DNA of 64,000 bases, from contig DAIOGK010000005.1 in NCBI GenBank assembly GCA_036745275.1, positions 139,784-203,783 of the forward strand, given 5' to 3'. The DNA comes from JAIUNP01 sp020161975 (GTDB taxonomy: Bacteria; Pseudomonadota; Alphaproteobacteria; Rhizobiales; Beijerinckiaceae). How positions within the stretch are numbered: position 1 is the first letter of the stretch; every line of letters begins with the position of its first letter. A model generated the notes under the pieces. The model was not told the origin of the DNA and ran no database searches. It saw only the letters and a list, made by a program, of their open reading frames with translations. Positions 49,399-59,611 of this stretch are shown here, in pieces. The position numbers and the translations under genes were made by a program.

Positions 49399-51783
49399 GT
49401 GCCGACATTTTCCCGTAATCTCGAAAAGGCCCTGCACCAGGCGCTCGCTATCGCCGGGGAACGCCAGCACGAATATGCGACGCTGGAGCATCTGCTGCTC
49501 GCGCTCGTCGATGACAGCGATGCAAGCGCCGTCATGCGCGCCTGCAACGTGGATCTCGACACGCTGCGCCGCACCGTGACCGATTACATCAACAACGAGT
49601 TGTCGGGCCTTGCCACCAACCACAAGGGCGACCCCAAGCCGACGTCCGGCTTCCAGCGGGTCATCCAGCGGGCGGTGATCCATGTCCAGTCCTCCGGTCG
49701 CGAAGAAGTGACCGGGGCGAATGTTCTGGTCGCCATCTTCGCCGAGCGTGAAAGCCACGCCGCCTTCTTCCTGCAAGAACAGGACATGACGCGCTTTGAC
49801 GCGGTCAACTACATCAGCCACGGCATCGCAAAGACGCCCGGCCAGTCGCAGTCGCGCAGCCCGCGCGGTGTCGCCGAAGAGGAGGAACAGCAGGACGATC
49901 AGGGCCGCGCTGACGGACCGCAGAAAGGCGGCAAGAAGGAAAGCGCGCTGAAGGCCTACGCCATCGACCTCAACGCCAAGGCGCGCGGCGGCAAGATCGA
50001 CCCGCTGATCGGTCGTGACAATGAGGTGAATCGCACCATTCAGGTGCTGTGCCGCCGCTCGAAGAACAACCCGCTCTATGTCGGTGACCCCGGCGTTGGC
50101 AAGACCGCCATCGCCGAGGGGCTGGCGCGTCGTATCGTCACGGGCGATGTGCCGGAAGTGCTGGCGGATGCCACGATTTTTGCGCTCGATATGGGAATGC
50201 TGCTGGCCGGCACCCGCTATCGCGGCGATTTCGAGGAGCGCCTGAAGCAGGTGATCAAGGAGGTGGAGACCCACCCCAACGCGATCCTGTTCATCGATGA
50301 GATCCATACCGTGATCGGCGCCGGCTCCACCTCGGGCGGCTCGATGGATGCGTCCAACCTGCTCAAGCCAGCGCTGGCGCAAGGTTCGCTGCGCTGCATC
50401 GGCTCGACCACCTACAAGGAATATCGCCAGCATTTTGAAAAGGATCGGGCGCTGGTCCGCCGCTTTCAGAAGATCGATGTCAACGAGCCGAGCGTGGCCG
50501 ATACCATCGAGATCCTGAAGGGGTTGAAGCCTTATTTCGAGGAGTTTCACAAGCTCAAGTACACCGGGGAAGCCATCAAGGGCGCGGTGGAACTGTCGCA
50601 CCGCTACATCCATGACCGGAAGCTGCCGGACAAGGCCATCGACGTGATCGATGAATCCGGCGCGGCGCAGATGCTGCTTCCCGAAGGCAAGCGCAAGAAA
50701 ACGCTTGGCCTCAAGGAGATCGAAGCGACAATTGCGACGATGGCGCGCATTCCGCCCAAAACCGTGTCGAAGGACGATGCGGAGGTGCTGGAACATCTGA
50801 CCAGCACGCTCCAGCGCGTGGTCTATGGGCAGGACGATGCGATCAAGCAGTTGTCGTCTGCGATCAAACTTGCCCGCGCCGGCCTTCGCGATACTGAAAA
50901 GCCCATCGGCTCCTACCTCTTCTCCGGCCCCACCGGCGTCGGCAAGACCGAGGTGGCGCGCCAGCTTGCCAAGACGCTCGGTGTCGAACTCATCCGCTTC
51001 GACATGTCGGAGTATATGGAACGGCACACCGTCAGCCGGCTGATCGGCGCACCTCCCGGCTATGTCGGCTTTGATCAGGGCGGACTTCTGACCGATGGTG
51101 TCGATCAGAATCCGCACTGCGTGTTGCTGCTCGACGAGATCGAAAAGGCCCATCCGGACCTCTACAATATCCTGTTGCAGGTGATGGATCACGGCAAGCT
51201 GACCGATCACAATGGCAAGCAGGTTTCGTTCCGCAATGTCATCATGATCATGACGACGAACGCGGGCGCCTCCGACATGGCCAAGGCCTCGTTCGGCTTC
51301 ACACGAACCAAGCGCGAGGGCGACGACACCGAGGCGATCAACCGGCTGTTCACGCCGGAATTCCGCAACCGGCTTGATGCAATCATCTCCTTCGGCCAGT
51401 TGCCCCGCGACGTTATCGCGCAGGTGGTGGACAAGTTCGTGCTGCAACTTGAGGCGCAACTGTCGGACCGGAACGTCACGATCGAACTCACCGACGCGGC
51501 ACGCGCCTGGCTGGTCGAGAACGGCTATGACGAACTCATGGGCGCCCGGCCGATGGCGCGGCTGATCCAGACGGCGATCAAGACGCCACTGGCGGACGAG
51601 GTGCTGTTTGGCAAGCTGAAGCGCGGCGGCGTCGTGCGTGTTACCGTAGTGACAACGGACGGCAAGCCGACGCTCGGATTTGACTATCCCGAAGGGCCGG
51701 CGGCGCCGCGCCCCGAGGTGGTGATCGACTCTGCGATCACGCCCATCCCGCAGAAGAAGCGCAAGACGCGCGAGCCGACCTGA
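49399..51783 (+). CDS. clpA: ATP-dependent Clp protease ATP-binding subunit ClpA
   Basis: A 794-residue Hsp100 unfoldase from a GTG. The N domain (FSRNLEKALHQALAIAGERQHEYATLEHLLLAL) binds ClpS. AAA1 has GDPGVGKTAIAE and AAA2 has GPTGVGKTEVAR; FIDEIHTVIGAG and LLLDEIEKAHPD supply Walker B. The ClpP-docking loop, usually IGF/IGL, reads SFGFTRTK here, so its first residue is Phe. Homologues in this clade normally have IGF. Otherwise complete with the C-terminal D2-small domain. Confidence 0.96.
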   Translation: MPTFSRNLEKALHQALAIAGERQHEYATLEHLLLALVDDSDASAVMRACNVDLDTLRRTVTDYINNELSGLATNHKGDPKPTSGFQRVIQRAVIHVQSSGREEVTGANVLVAIFAERESHAAFFLQEQDMTRFDAVNYISHGIAKTPGQSQSRSPRGVAEEEEQQDDQGRADGPQKGGKKESALKAYAIDLNAKARGGKIDPLIGRDNEVNRTIQVLCRRSKNNPLYVGDPGVGKTAIAEGLARRIVTGDVPEVLADATIFALDMGMLLAGTRYRGDFEERLKQVIKEVETHPNAILFIDEIHTVIGAGSTSGGSMDASNLLKPALAQGSLRCIGSTTYKEYRQHFEKDRALVRRFQKIDVNEPSVADTIEILKGLKPYFEEFHKLKYTGEAIKGAVELSHRYIHDRKLPDKAIDVIDESGAAQMLLPEGKRKKTLGLKEIEATIATMARIPPKTVSKDDAEVLEHLTSTLQRVVYGQDDAIKQLSSAIKLARAGLRDTEKPIGSYLFSGPTGVGKTEVARQLAKTLGVELIRFDMSEYMERHTVSRLIGAPPGYVGFDQGGLLTDGVDQNPHCVLLLDEIEKAHPDLYNILLQVMDHGKLTDHNGKQVSFRNVIMIMTTNAGASDMAKASFGFTRTKREGDDTEAINRLFTPEFRNRLDAIISFGQLPRDVIAQVVDKFVLQLEAQLSDRNVTIELTDAARAWLVENGYDELMGARPMARLIQTAIKTPLADEVLFGKLKRGGVVRVTVVTTDGKPTLGFDYPEGPAAPRPEVVIDSAITPIPQKKRKTREPT

Positions 51784-51785
51784 GG

Positions 51786-52382
51786 ATGAGGCGCGCCATT
51801 CTGGCCATGGCACTGGCGGGGACGTTCATCGCCCCCGCTTCCGCGACGATCTATCTGAGTGACAGCAACGGCGTGGGGCGCCTTTCCGGCATTTTCGAGC
51901 CGGGCGACGAAAACGCCTTCGCGACCTTCCTGGCCCGCCCGCGCGAGCGCAAGCTGCGCGTCATCTATCTCGACAGTACCGGTGGCTCGATCGCTGCGGG
52001 CATCCGCATCGGGCGTATGATCCGCAAAGCCGGAATTGCCACGGCTGTCGATGCTGATGCCGCCCGTTGCGACAGCGCCTGTACGCTCATCTTCGCTGGC
52101 GGCGTCACCCGGCATTATATTGGCGGCGACAGGGTATTCGAGGGGTTCAGCGCGCGCGGCGGTCTCGGCTTTCACCCCGCGCACCTGCGCGACCCGGCCT
52201 GGACGCGCGCCGAATTCTCGCAGAAGGGTACGGACACGATGGCCGCCCACTACCGGGCCATGGGCGCACCCCGCACCATCGAACTGATGCAGCATGCCGG
52301 CTTCACCTCGATGTTCCGGCCCAGCGGCAAGACTGCGCTTGACGTGCGGATTGCCACCAGCCTGACCGCGCCGAACCCTTGA
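51786..52382 (+). CDS. Exported ClpP/crotonase-fold protein (COG3904-like)
   Basis: A 198-residue protein, signal peptide MRRAILAMALAGTFIAPASA. The mature part has YLDSTGGSIAAGIRIGRMIRKAGI and RCDSACTLIFAGG, the pattern of COG3904 periplasmic ClpP-like proteins, with a candidate nucleophile Ser in CDSAC. RHYIGG follows. A catalytic His/Asp pair could not be assigned. The start lies 2 nt after the clpA stop (tgaggATG), so it is co-translated with clpSA, yet the product should sit outside the cytoplasm. That contrast with the cytoplasmic ClpAP machine is unexplained. Confidence 0.8.
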   Translation: MRRAILAMALAGTFIAPASATIYLSDSNGVGRLSGIFEPGDENAFATFLARPRERKLRVIYLDSTGGSIAAGIRIGRMIRKAGIATAVDADAARCDSACTLIFAGGVTRHYIGGDRVFEGFSARGGLGFHPAHLRDPAWTRAEFSQKGTDTMAAHYRAMGAPRTIELMQHAGFTSMFRPSGKTALDVRIATSLTAPNP

Positions 52383-52431
52383 TTTTCAGGCCGGCACGCG
52401 CAATACCTTAGCCCTCTATTCAATTGTCTTG

Positions 52432-53175
52432 ATGGTTGCCGTGTCCCAGACTGCATCCAGTGCCGAAAAGCGCGCTGCTTATCTGCGTGGCCTGCGCGAC
52501 GCCGTTGACCTGCCTGTTCTGCTGTTGATGGCGACCATGACCAGCGTGGGCGGCATCGTGCGCGATGTCGGCTTCCCGGCTTGGGCTGGCACACTGTCGA
52601 CGTTGACGATCTGGGCTGCGCCCGCTCAGGTCATCCTGTTCGGCGCGGTGGGCGCCGGAGCCTCCATTCCGGCCACGGCTTTTGCGGTCTGCCTGTCCTC
52701 GGCGCGCTTTCTGCCAATGACGGTGGCGATTATGCCGCTGATCCGCCAGCCCGGCCCCATGCGACCGCTGACCCTGCTCGCTGCGCATCTGGTGTCCATG
52801 ACAACGTGGGTGGAAGGACTGCGCCGGCTCCCCGATGTTCCATTGAACCTGCGCCCGTCCTATTTTTTCGGCTATGCTTCGCTGATTATCGGCGCTGGCA
52901 GCTTTGCCACGCACGTCGGCTACTATATCTATGGAGAGGTGCCGCTGGTTGTTGCGGCCATGCTTCTTTACACGACGCCGATGTTCTTTTCCTCGGCTAT
53001 GGTCAGCGCGGCGCGCAGCCGCGCGGATTGGCTGGCCCTGCTGTTTGGTTTCCTCATCACGCCGCTGGTGATGCAAGTGGTGCCGGCGGGATTTGATTTT
53101 CTGTTCATCGGCCTTGTCGGCGGCACGCTGGCCTTCGTCGTCTTTCGGCGCGACAAGGTGAAGGTGCAGTCATGA
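52432..53175 (+). CDS. azlC: AzlC family branched-chain amino acid exporter subunit
   Basis: A 247-residue membrane protein. ATMTSVGGIVRDVGFPAWAGTLSTLTIWAAPAQVILFGAVGAGA, cut here by helix turns, and SARFLPMTVAIMPL are the AzlC motifs (LS-ARF/N-RH type region). With AzlD it exports branched-chain amino acids or analogues. The 4-nt overlap with azlD shows translational coupling. Confidence 0.88.
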   Translation: MVAVSQTASSAEKRAAYLRGLRDAVDLPVLLLMATMTSVGGIVRDVGFPAWAGTLSTLTIWAAPAQVILFGAVGAGASIPATAFAVCLSSARFLPMTVAIMPLIRQPGPMRPLTLLAAHLVSMTTWVEGLRRLPDVPLNLRPSYFFGYASLIIGAGSFATHVGYYIYGEVPLVVAAMLLYTTPMFFSSAMVSAARSRADWLALLFGFLITPLVMQVVPAGFDFLFIGLVGGTLAFVVFRRDKVKVQS

Positions 53176-53528
53176 CCTTCACTGATCTTGGCCCTGTAAC
53201 CGCGCTGACGGCCCTGTTTGTCGTTCTCTGCATCGGCTGGCTGCCGACAGAACTGTGGCGGATGCTTGCCGTTCTGGCCGCGCGCGGCCTCGACGAGAAC
53301 TCCGAAATCCTGGTCTGGGTGCGGCTTGTGGCAAGCGCATTGCTGGCCGCCGTGGTCGCCAAGATCATCCTGGCGCCCACGGGGGCAATCGCCGCCATTC
53401 CGCTCTGGGGGCGTATCGGCGGCGTGCTTCTCGGGCTCCTGACCCTGCGTTATACCCGCAAGAGCATCGTCGTGGCGGTGCTGACCGGCGAAACCGTGCT
53501 GCTGCTGGCCGGCACCTTCGGGCGATAA
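53172..53528 (+). CDS. azlD: AzlD family branched-chain amino acid exporter subunit
   Basis: A 118-residue protein with four membrane helices (ALTALFVVLCIGWLPTELWRMLAVL, LVRLVASALLAAVVAKIIL, and others). TExWR and a VRLVASALLAA stretch fit AzlD. It pairs with AzlC. It is convergent with the peptidoglycan-hydrolase-like gene, with 2 nt between the stops. Confidence 0.88.
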   Translation: MTFTDLGPVTALTALFVVLCIGWLPTELWRMLAVLAARGLDENSEILVWVRLVASALLAAVVAKIILAPTGAIAAIPLWGRIGGVLLGLLTLRYTRKSIVVAVLTGETVLLLAGTFGR

Positions 53529-53530
53529 AA

Positions 53531-55243
53531 TCAGGCGTGGATCCAGAACGCGCTGTTGGAGAATCGTTCGTCCTTCCACCAGTCCAGCTTGCCGGTTCCG
53601 TAGCGGAAATTGGTTGCGCCGGCCTGGCTTTGCAGCGGCGCGATCACCTCGCCGCCCGCGTTGCGCCGGGCCTTCTCCTCCGTCGTTTCCGGCACCACCA
53701 TCACCACATGGCCCGACAATCCATCGACCTTGCGCTGGGCGATGATCAGGCCGATGGCCCCGAAGTTCACCTCATCCTGCAATTTGGTCAGCGTTCCCGT
53801 CTGGCGCCAGCCAAAACTCATGCCGAAATCGCGCAACCAGCGGAACAGATCGTTTGCGCGCTGCTCATCAATGGTATCGGCATAAAGCGGCGCCACATCC
53901 TCGCCCTGGGCAATCTTCATCAGCGCCTTGTCCGTCCACCACACGCGCGGCAGGTAGACGCCCGCAAGCTTGCAGAAGTCATGCGCATAGATGTTGCAGA
54001 AAGTCTTCTTCTTGGTTGGCTGATAGCGGACATGATCCTCCTTATCCACGCCGAGCCAGTCGATGATCGCTGCGATGCCCGCGCGGAGTTCGTCCGGCGT
54101 TGTACCGGTGCGGCTGGGCGCCCCCGCTTCGTTCAGAGAATGCGCCCCGGCCTCGGCCGTCCGCCTGATGACGGTGCCGCTCTTGATCGGCATGTAAACA
54201 GCCTGCGGCGCACCGGCGACGGGAGCCGTTATCGGTTCCAGCACCGGAATGGGCGCCGGGTCCGCTTCCTTTCGGATGAATTTCGTCGAGACATAGCCGT
54301 CGAGCAGCGCGCCGTTGAGGCTGGTCTGGATGTGGAGAAAGCCGTTCGTTGCAGTTTCACCCACAGCCTGCACCGGATGCCCATCGGGCAATTCCCCGAT
54401 GACATTCTTTGTCGGCGGCGTACTGACCTGCGGCTCGCTGCGTATGCGCAGGGTCGAGATTTTCGTATCGACAATGTATTTCGCACCGGTCGCGGTGACA
54501 GGCGTCGGCGCCGGTAGAGAAGAGGTCCCGGACGCCGGCGGCGTCAGCACCGGCACATGCCCCGGCAGGGCCACGGTGCGGGACATGCGCAGATAATCCG
54601 CGATGTTCTCGCCATAGAATTTCTCGCCGTCAAAGTGCCCCTGCTTCAGGCCCTTGATCGGTTTGTAGCTGCCCGTGTTGTAGACAATCGCAACCTTGCA
54701 GAACTCTGAATCCGTGATGCTCTTTTTGCCATCAAGGTCAATTTTCGACACGGCGGACAGGAGTTCACTGATGCAATGATCACGCGTCCCTTCAAACGTT
54801 TCGTATTTTTTCTCAAGAAAGTATTTCGGATCCTCCTTGAAGAACTGAAGATCATATTGAAAAACTCCGAATCCATGGCAGAATTTTCTTTTATTTGTCT
54901 TGGCAAACCCATAGCCCGATACGTGTTCGGACATCGCCAACAGGGCGGCACGGGCAATCTCGAACATCTTGTCCCCGTCCTTCCAGGCAACCAGTTCGTC
55001 CTTTGTCCGGGGAAATGCCTTGCGGCCCTTGTCCTCATCGAGCGTATCACCAACGCAGAGCGACACGATCGTGTTCAGTGGCAGTGGCGGATTGGCCTTG
55101 CGCATTTCCGACCACATGGACCCCGATTCCTGGCAGGCAATCGCCACCACCATGTCGAGATCGAAGGGCGTATCAGCAAGATGCGGCGTAATGTCCTTGG
55201 CAAAGTTCTCCTTGAACCAGAAAATGTCCGCTTTGTTGACCAT
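53531..55243 (-). CDS. Multidomain putative peptidoglycan hydrolase: lysozyme-like + SH3 + NlpC/P60-like
   Basis: A 570-residue protein; the ATG at 55243 follows GAGGAGGG at 6 nt. No signal peptide is visible. Domain 1 (about 1-225) has AIACQESGSMW with Glu39 and a helical lytic-transglycosylase-like layout (FCHGFGVFQYDLQFF, VAIVYNTGSYKPIKGLKQG). A Pro-rich linker (226-253) leads to a bacterial SH3 (254-325, TLRIRSEP...GELPDGHPV...GYVSTKFI). A C-terminal domain (about 380-570) has TFCNIYAHDFCKLAGVYLPRVWW (Cys416) and LSGHVVMVVPE (His512), the Cys/His arrangement of NlpC/P60 or Tae-like amidases. 54781-54900 is only about 37% G+C by hand count, far below the surroundings. It could be a secreted effector, an endolysin or a wall enzyme; this is unresolved. 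Confidence 0.75.
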   Translation of the reverse strand: MVNKADIFWFKENFAKDITPHLADTPFDLDMVVAIACQESGSMWSEMRKANPPLPLNTIVSLCVGDTLDEDKGRKAFPRTKDELVAWKDGDKMFEIARAALLAMSEHVSGYGFAKTNKRKFCHGFGVFQYDLQFFKEDPKYFLEKKYETFEGTRDHCISELLSAVSKIDLDGKKSITDSEFCKVAIVYNTGSYKPIKGLKQGHFDGEKFYGENIADYLRMSRTVALPGHVPVLTPPASGTSSLPAPTPVTATGAKYIVDTKISTLRIRSEPQVSTPPTKNVIGELPDGHPVQAVGETATNGFLHIQTSLNGALLDGYVSTKFIRKEADPAPIPVLEPITAPVAGAPQAVYMPIKSGTVIRRTAEAGAHSLNEAGAPSRTGTTPDELRAGIAAIIDWLGVDKEDHVRYQPTKKKTFCNIYAHDFCKLAGVYLPRVWWTDKALMKIAQGEDVAPLYADTIDEQRANDLFRWLRDFGMSFGWRQTGTLTKLQDEVNFGAIGLIIAQRKVDGLSGHVVMVVPETTEEKARRNAGGEVIAPLQSQAGATNFRYGTGKLDWWKDERFSNSAFWIHA

Positions 55244-55464
55244 GGTTCCCTCCTCACCGTTCCGATTGTCCCTCGAAAGCGCCTGAGCCCCTCGGGGAGC
55301 CGGACGCCACTGACCGGCCGAGGCTAGCAACTTCGGGGCAATCCGCATGATGCAATCGGGTGAGAAAAGGCGATTTCGCGCAAACCTGTCTGAAAACCGC
55401 CCTTCCCCTTTCAATCAAAATGCTTTAGGCAGCGGACACGTTTTTCCTTTCCGTCAGGCCTCAC

Positions 55465-55836
55465 ATGGAATCCGTTCTGCTTGCCGTCCATCTCATCGTC
55501 GTCATTTCGCTGGCGGCTGTCGTGCTGCTCCAGCGCTCGGAAGGCGGCGGGCTTGGCATGGGCGGCGGCGGCAATCCCGGCAGCTTCCTCACCGGGCGTG
55601 GACAGGCGAACCTTCTGACGCGTACCACTGCGATCCTCGGCACGGCCTTCTTCGCCACCTCGCTGCTGCTGTCGATCATCGCGGCACGCGGGCGCGGCCC
55701 GGCCTCGATCCTCGATACGGTCAAGCCGACGGCGCCGGCGGGCCAGAGTGCTCCTGCCCCGGCAGCGCCTGCGGCTCCGGCCCAGCCCGGCTCGGTGCTC
55801 GATCAGCTTCGCGGCGGCTCGCAGCCGAAGCAGTAA
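55465..55836 (+). CDS. secG: Preprotein translocase subunit SecG
   Basis: A 123-residue protein starting MESVLLAVHLIVVISLAAVVLLQRSEGGGLGMG: the two-helix SecG with the conserved LLQRSEGGGLGMGGGG loop and second helix TAILGTAFFATSLLLSII. The C-terminus is an Ala/Pro-rich tail. It stabilises SecYE. pyrG follows 88 nt downstream after a GC hairpin. Confidence 0.95.
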   Translation: MESVLLAVHLIVVISLAAVVLLQRSEGGGLGMGGGGNPGSFLTGRGQANLLTRTTAILGTAFFATSLLLSIIAARGRGPASILDTVKPTAPAGQSAPAPAAPAAPAQPGSVLDQLRGGSQPKQ

Positions 55837-55871
55837 GCGTCGCCTTCCTTTGATTGTTCGGGCTTGTGGAC

Positions 55872-55904
55872 GGCGAGCGTTTTCGCTCGCCAAGTCGGTT
55901 TTTT
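55872..55904 (+). terminator. Hairpin with T-run between secG and pyrG
   Basis: Perfect 8-bp stem GGCGAGCG-TTTT-CGCTCGCC followed, after 7 nt (AAGTCGG), by TTTTTT. The offset T-run makes it a weak or conditional terminator. It ends 20 nt before the pyrG start, so it could attenuate readthrough from secG. Confidence 0.5.
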
Positions 55905-55924
55905 GTGGTTAGAGGTCAGCTCCC

Positions 55925-57553
<1,629 letters not shown>

Positions 57554-57563
57554 GGCGCCGCCT

Positions 57564-57595
57564 GCCCCTGATGCGGCTGCGTCGGGGGCTTTTTT
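57564..57595 (+). terminator. Intrinsic terminator of pyrG
   Basis: GCCCCTGATGC-GGCT-GCGTCGGGGGC (11-bp stem with two G-U pairs) then TTTTTT, 11 nt past the pyrG stop. Confidence 0.9.
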
Positions 57596-57684
57596 CCGCG
57601 TCAAACTGCATCTGCCCTTTCCGTCGCCGCATTTTTGGGGCATCGGAACAGTTCGGATCTTTCTAACAGGGTTGCCTGACGACG

Positions 57685-59610
57685 ATGCTCGACGGAATTC
57701 GCAAAGCCGCAAACAACTGGTTGGGACGTGCCGTCCTGATCGTGATCATGGGCTTTCTCATCCTGTCCTTTGCCATCTGGGGCATTGGCGACATGCTCCG
57801 CACACAGGGCACCACGTCGGTGGCGACGGTGGGCAAGGTCGATATCGGCGCGGAAACGTTCCGTCGCACCTACACCACTGCGCTTGAGGATGTGTCGACA
57901 CGGCTGCGCCGACGGCTCACCAACGAGGAAGCGCGGACCTTCGGCCTTGACCGGCAGGTGCTGGCGCGGCTCGTCAGCGAGGCGGCCCTTGACCAGCAGA
58001 CGGAGAAATTTGGCCTCAACCTCTCGAATGACGAGGTCGTGCGCCTGACCATGGCAGAGCCGGGCTTCAAGGGCAGCAACGGCCAGTTCGACCGGGCGCG
58101 CTTTTATGAGGTGCTGCGCCAGAACGGGCTGAGCGAGGCCGGTTTCTTTGCAGAACAGAAGCGCTCGATGCTGCGTCGCGAGCTTGCGGCAGGCATTGCC
58201 AGCGAAATTCCACCCTCGCAGGCGCTGGTTGATGCAGCCTATCGTTACGTTTCGGAAGAGCGGACGGTGGCTTACTTCACACTTCTGCCCGCAAGCCTCG
58301 GCACACTTCCAGAGCCGAGCGAAGCGGAACTGAAGGAGTTTTACGAGGGGCGCAAGGGCGAGTTCCGCGCGCCGGAATATCGCAAGGTGGTGGTGCTTTC
58401 CGCCCTGCCGCAGGATCTTGGGATTGACCTGACGGTGACGGAGGATGATCTGCGCCGCACCTATGACCGGGCGCTAGCCGCCGGGCAGATGGGAACACCG
58501 GCAAAGCGGCAGGTGCAGCAGGTTCTGTTCCCGAACGAGGCGGACGCTGTCGCCGCCGCGCTGAAACTCGGCTCCGGCCTGTCGTTTGATGCCCTGCTCG
58601 CCGAACGCAACGTGAAGCCGGCGGATGCCGATCTCGGCTTCAAGACAAAGCGCGAGTTCGCCGATCCGGCAGTGGGAGAAGCGGCCTTTTCCACCCCGGA
58701 GGGGCAGGTGTCCAGGCCTGTGAAAACCGGGTTCGGCTATGCGCTGCTCAAGGTCAACAAGATCGATCCGGGCACTGAAATTCCGTTCGAGACGGCGAAG
58801 GCAAGCCTCATGGCAACCGCAACTGCCGACAAGCAGCGGTCCGATCCGCGCGTTCTCGCCCGTCTCGATGAGATCCAGAAGAAGATCGATGAGGCAAAGA
58901 TTGCCGGAAAGTCGTTGACCGACGCTGCCCCTTCCGCAGGCCTCAAGACCGTCACCATCGATGCGATCAATGCAGCCGGCAACGGCAAGGATGGAAACAA
59001 GATCGCTGTGCCCGGCGGCGACGAGACACTGAAAGGCATTTTCCAGTCCGATATCGGTCTCGACAACGAGGCGATCCACCTGAAGCAGGGCGGGCTCGTC
59101 TGGTTCGAGATTGCCGGCGTCGATCCGTCGCGCGAGCGCAGCTTCGATGAGGCTAAGGCTGAGGTTCTGGCCCGCTTCAAGGCCGATGAACTGACGAAGA
59201 AACTGGCGGCTCGCGCCGGCGAACTCGTCAAACGTCTCGATGCCGGCGAGGATATTGCCACCGTCGCCGCTTCGGTTTCCGCCGAGGTGAAGGACGCAAA
59301 GGTGACGCGCCAGAACGGCGGCGATCTGGGAGCCACGGGCGTGGCACAGGCATTTGGCATCGCGGTCGGCAAGGCTGCATCCGCCGCGCAGGCAGGCGCG
59401 ACCGGGCGCATTGTGCTGCTCGTCAAGTCCGCCAAAGCCACGCCGCTGGATCCCGCAAGCGCCCTCGGCGGGCAGTTCCGCAAGCAGTTGGGTGAGCAGA
59501 CCGCCGAGGATCTAGTGACAGAATACGTCCAGCGCCTCCAGACAAGCCTTGGCACCACGATTAACCAGAAGGCGTTCCAGAGCGCCGTGGGTGGCAATAC
59601 CGGCGGCTGA
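57685..59610 (+). CDS. PpiD-like periplasmic peptidyl-prolyl isomerase/chaperone
   Basis: A 641-residue protein anchored by an N-terminal helix (WLGRAVLIVIMGFLILSFAIWGIG), then SurA_N-like helices (ALDQQTEKFGLNLSNDEVVRLT) and a parvulin/rotamase domain (about 270-370: RQVQQVLFPNEADAVAAALKL...FADPAVGEAAFSTPEGQVSRPVKTGFGYALLKV), then a long C-terminal helical part. PpiD folds or guards newly translocated proteins near SecYEG. It is 2 nt from trpE, a common alphaproteobacterial arrangement. Confidence 0.92.
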   Translation: MLDGIRKAANNWLGRAVLIVIMGFLILSFAIWGIGDMLRTQGTTSVATVGKVDIGAETFRRTYTTALEDVSTRLRRRLTNEEARTFGLDRQVLARLVSEAALDQQTEKFGLNLSNDEVVRLTMAEPGFKGSNGQFDRARFYEVLRQNGLSEAGFFAEQKRSMLRRELAAGIASEIPPSQALVDAAYRYVSEERTVAYFTLLPASLGTLPEPSEAELKEFYEGRKGEFRAPEYRKVVVLSALPQDLGIDLTVTEDDLRRTYDRALAAGQMGTPAKRQVQQVLFPNEADAVAAALKLGSGLSFDALLAERNVKPADADLGFKTKREFADPAVGEAAFSTPEGQVSRPVKTGFGYALLKVNKIDPGTEIPFETAKASLMATATADKQRSDPRVLARLDEIQKKIDEAKIAGKSLTDAAPSAGLKTVTIDAINAAGNGKDGNKIAVPGGDETLKGIFQSDIGLDNEAIHLKQGGLVWFEIAGVDPSRERSFDEAKAEVLARFKADELTKKLAARAGELVKRLDAGEDIATVAASVSAEVKDAKVTRQNGGDLGATGVAQAFGIAVGKAASAAQAGATGRIVLLVKSAKATPLDPASALGGQFRKQLGEQTAEDLVTEYVQRLQTSLGTTINQKAFQSAVGGNTGG

Positions 59611-59611
59611 C

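Noticed and set aside
48940..51813. 957-codon minus-strand frame opposite clpS-clpA
   Set aside because: Shadow of high-G+C coding sequence; no recognisable domain.
53172..55464. Immunity gene next to the hydrolase-like protein
   Set aside because: Neighbours are azlCD and secG; the 221-bp gap before secG holds no credible small lipoprotein ORF.
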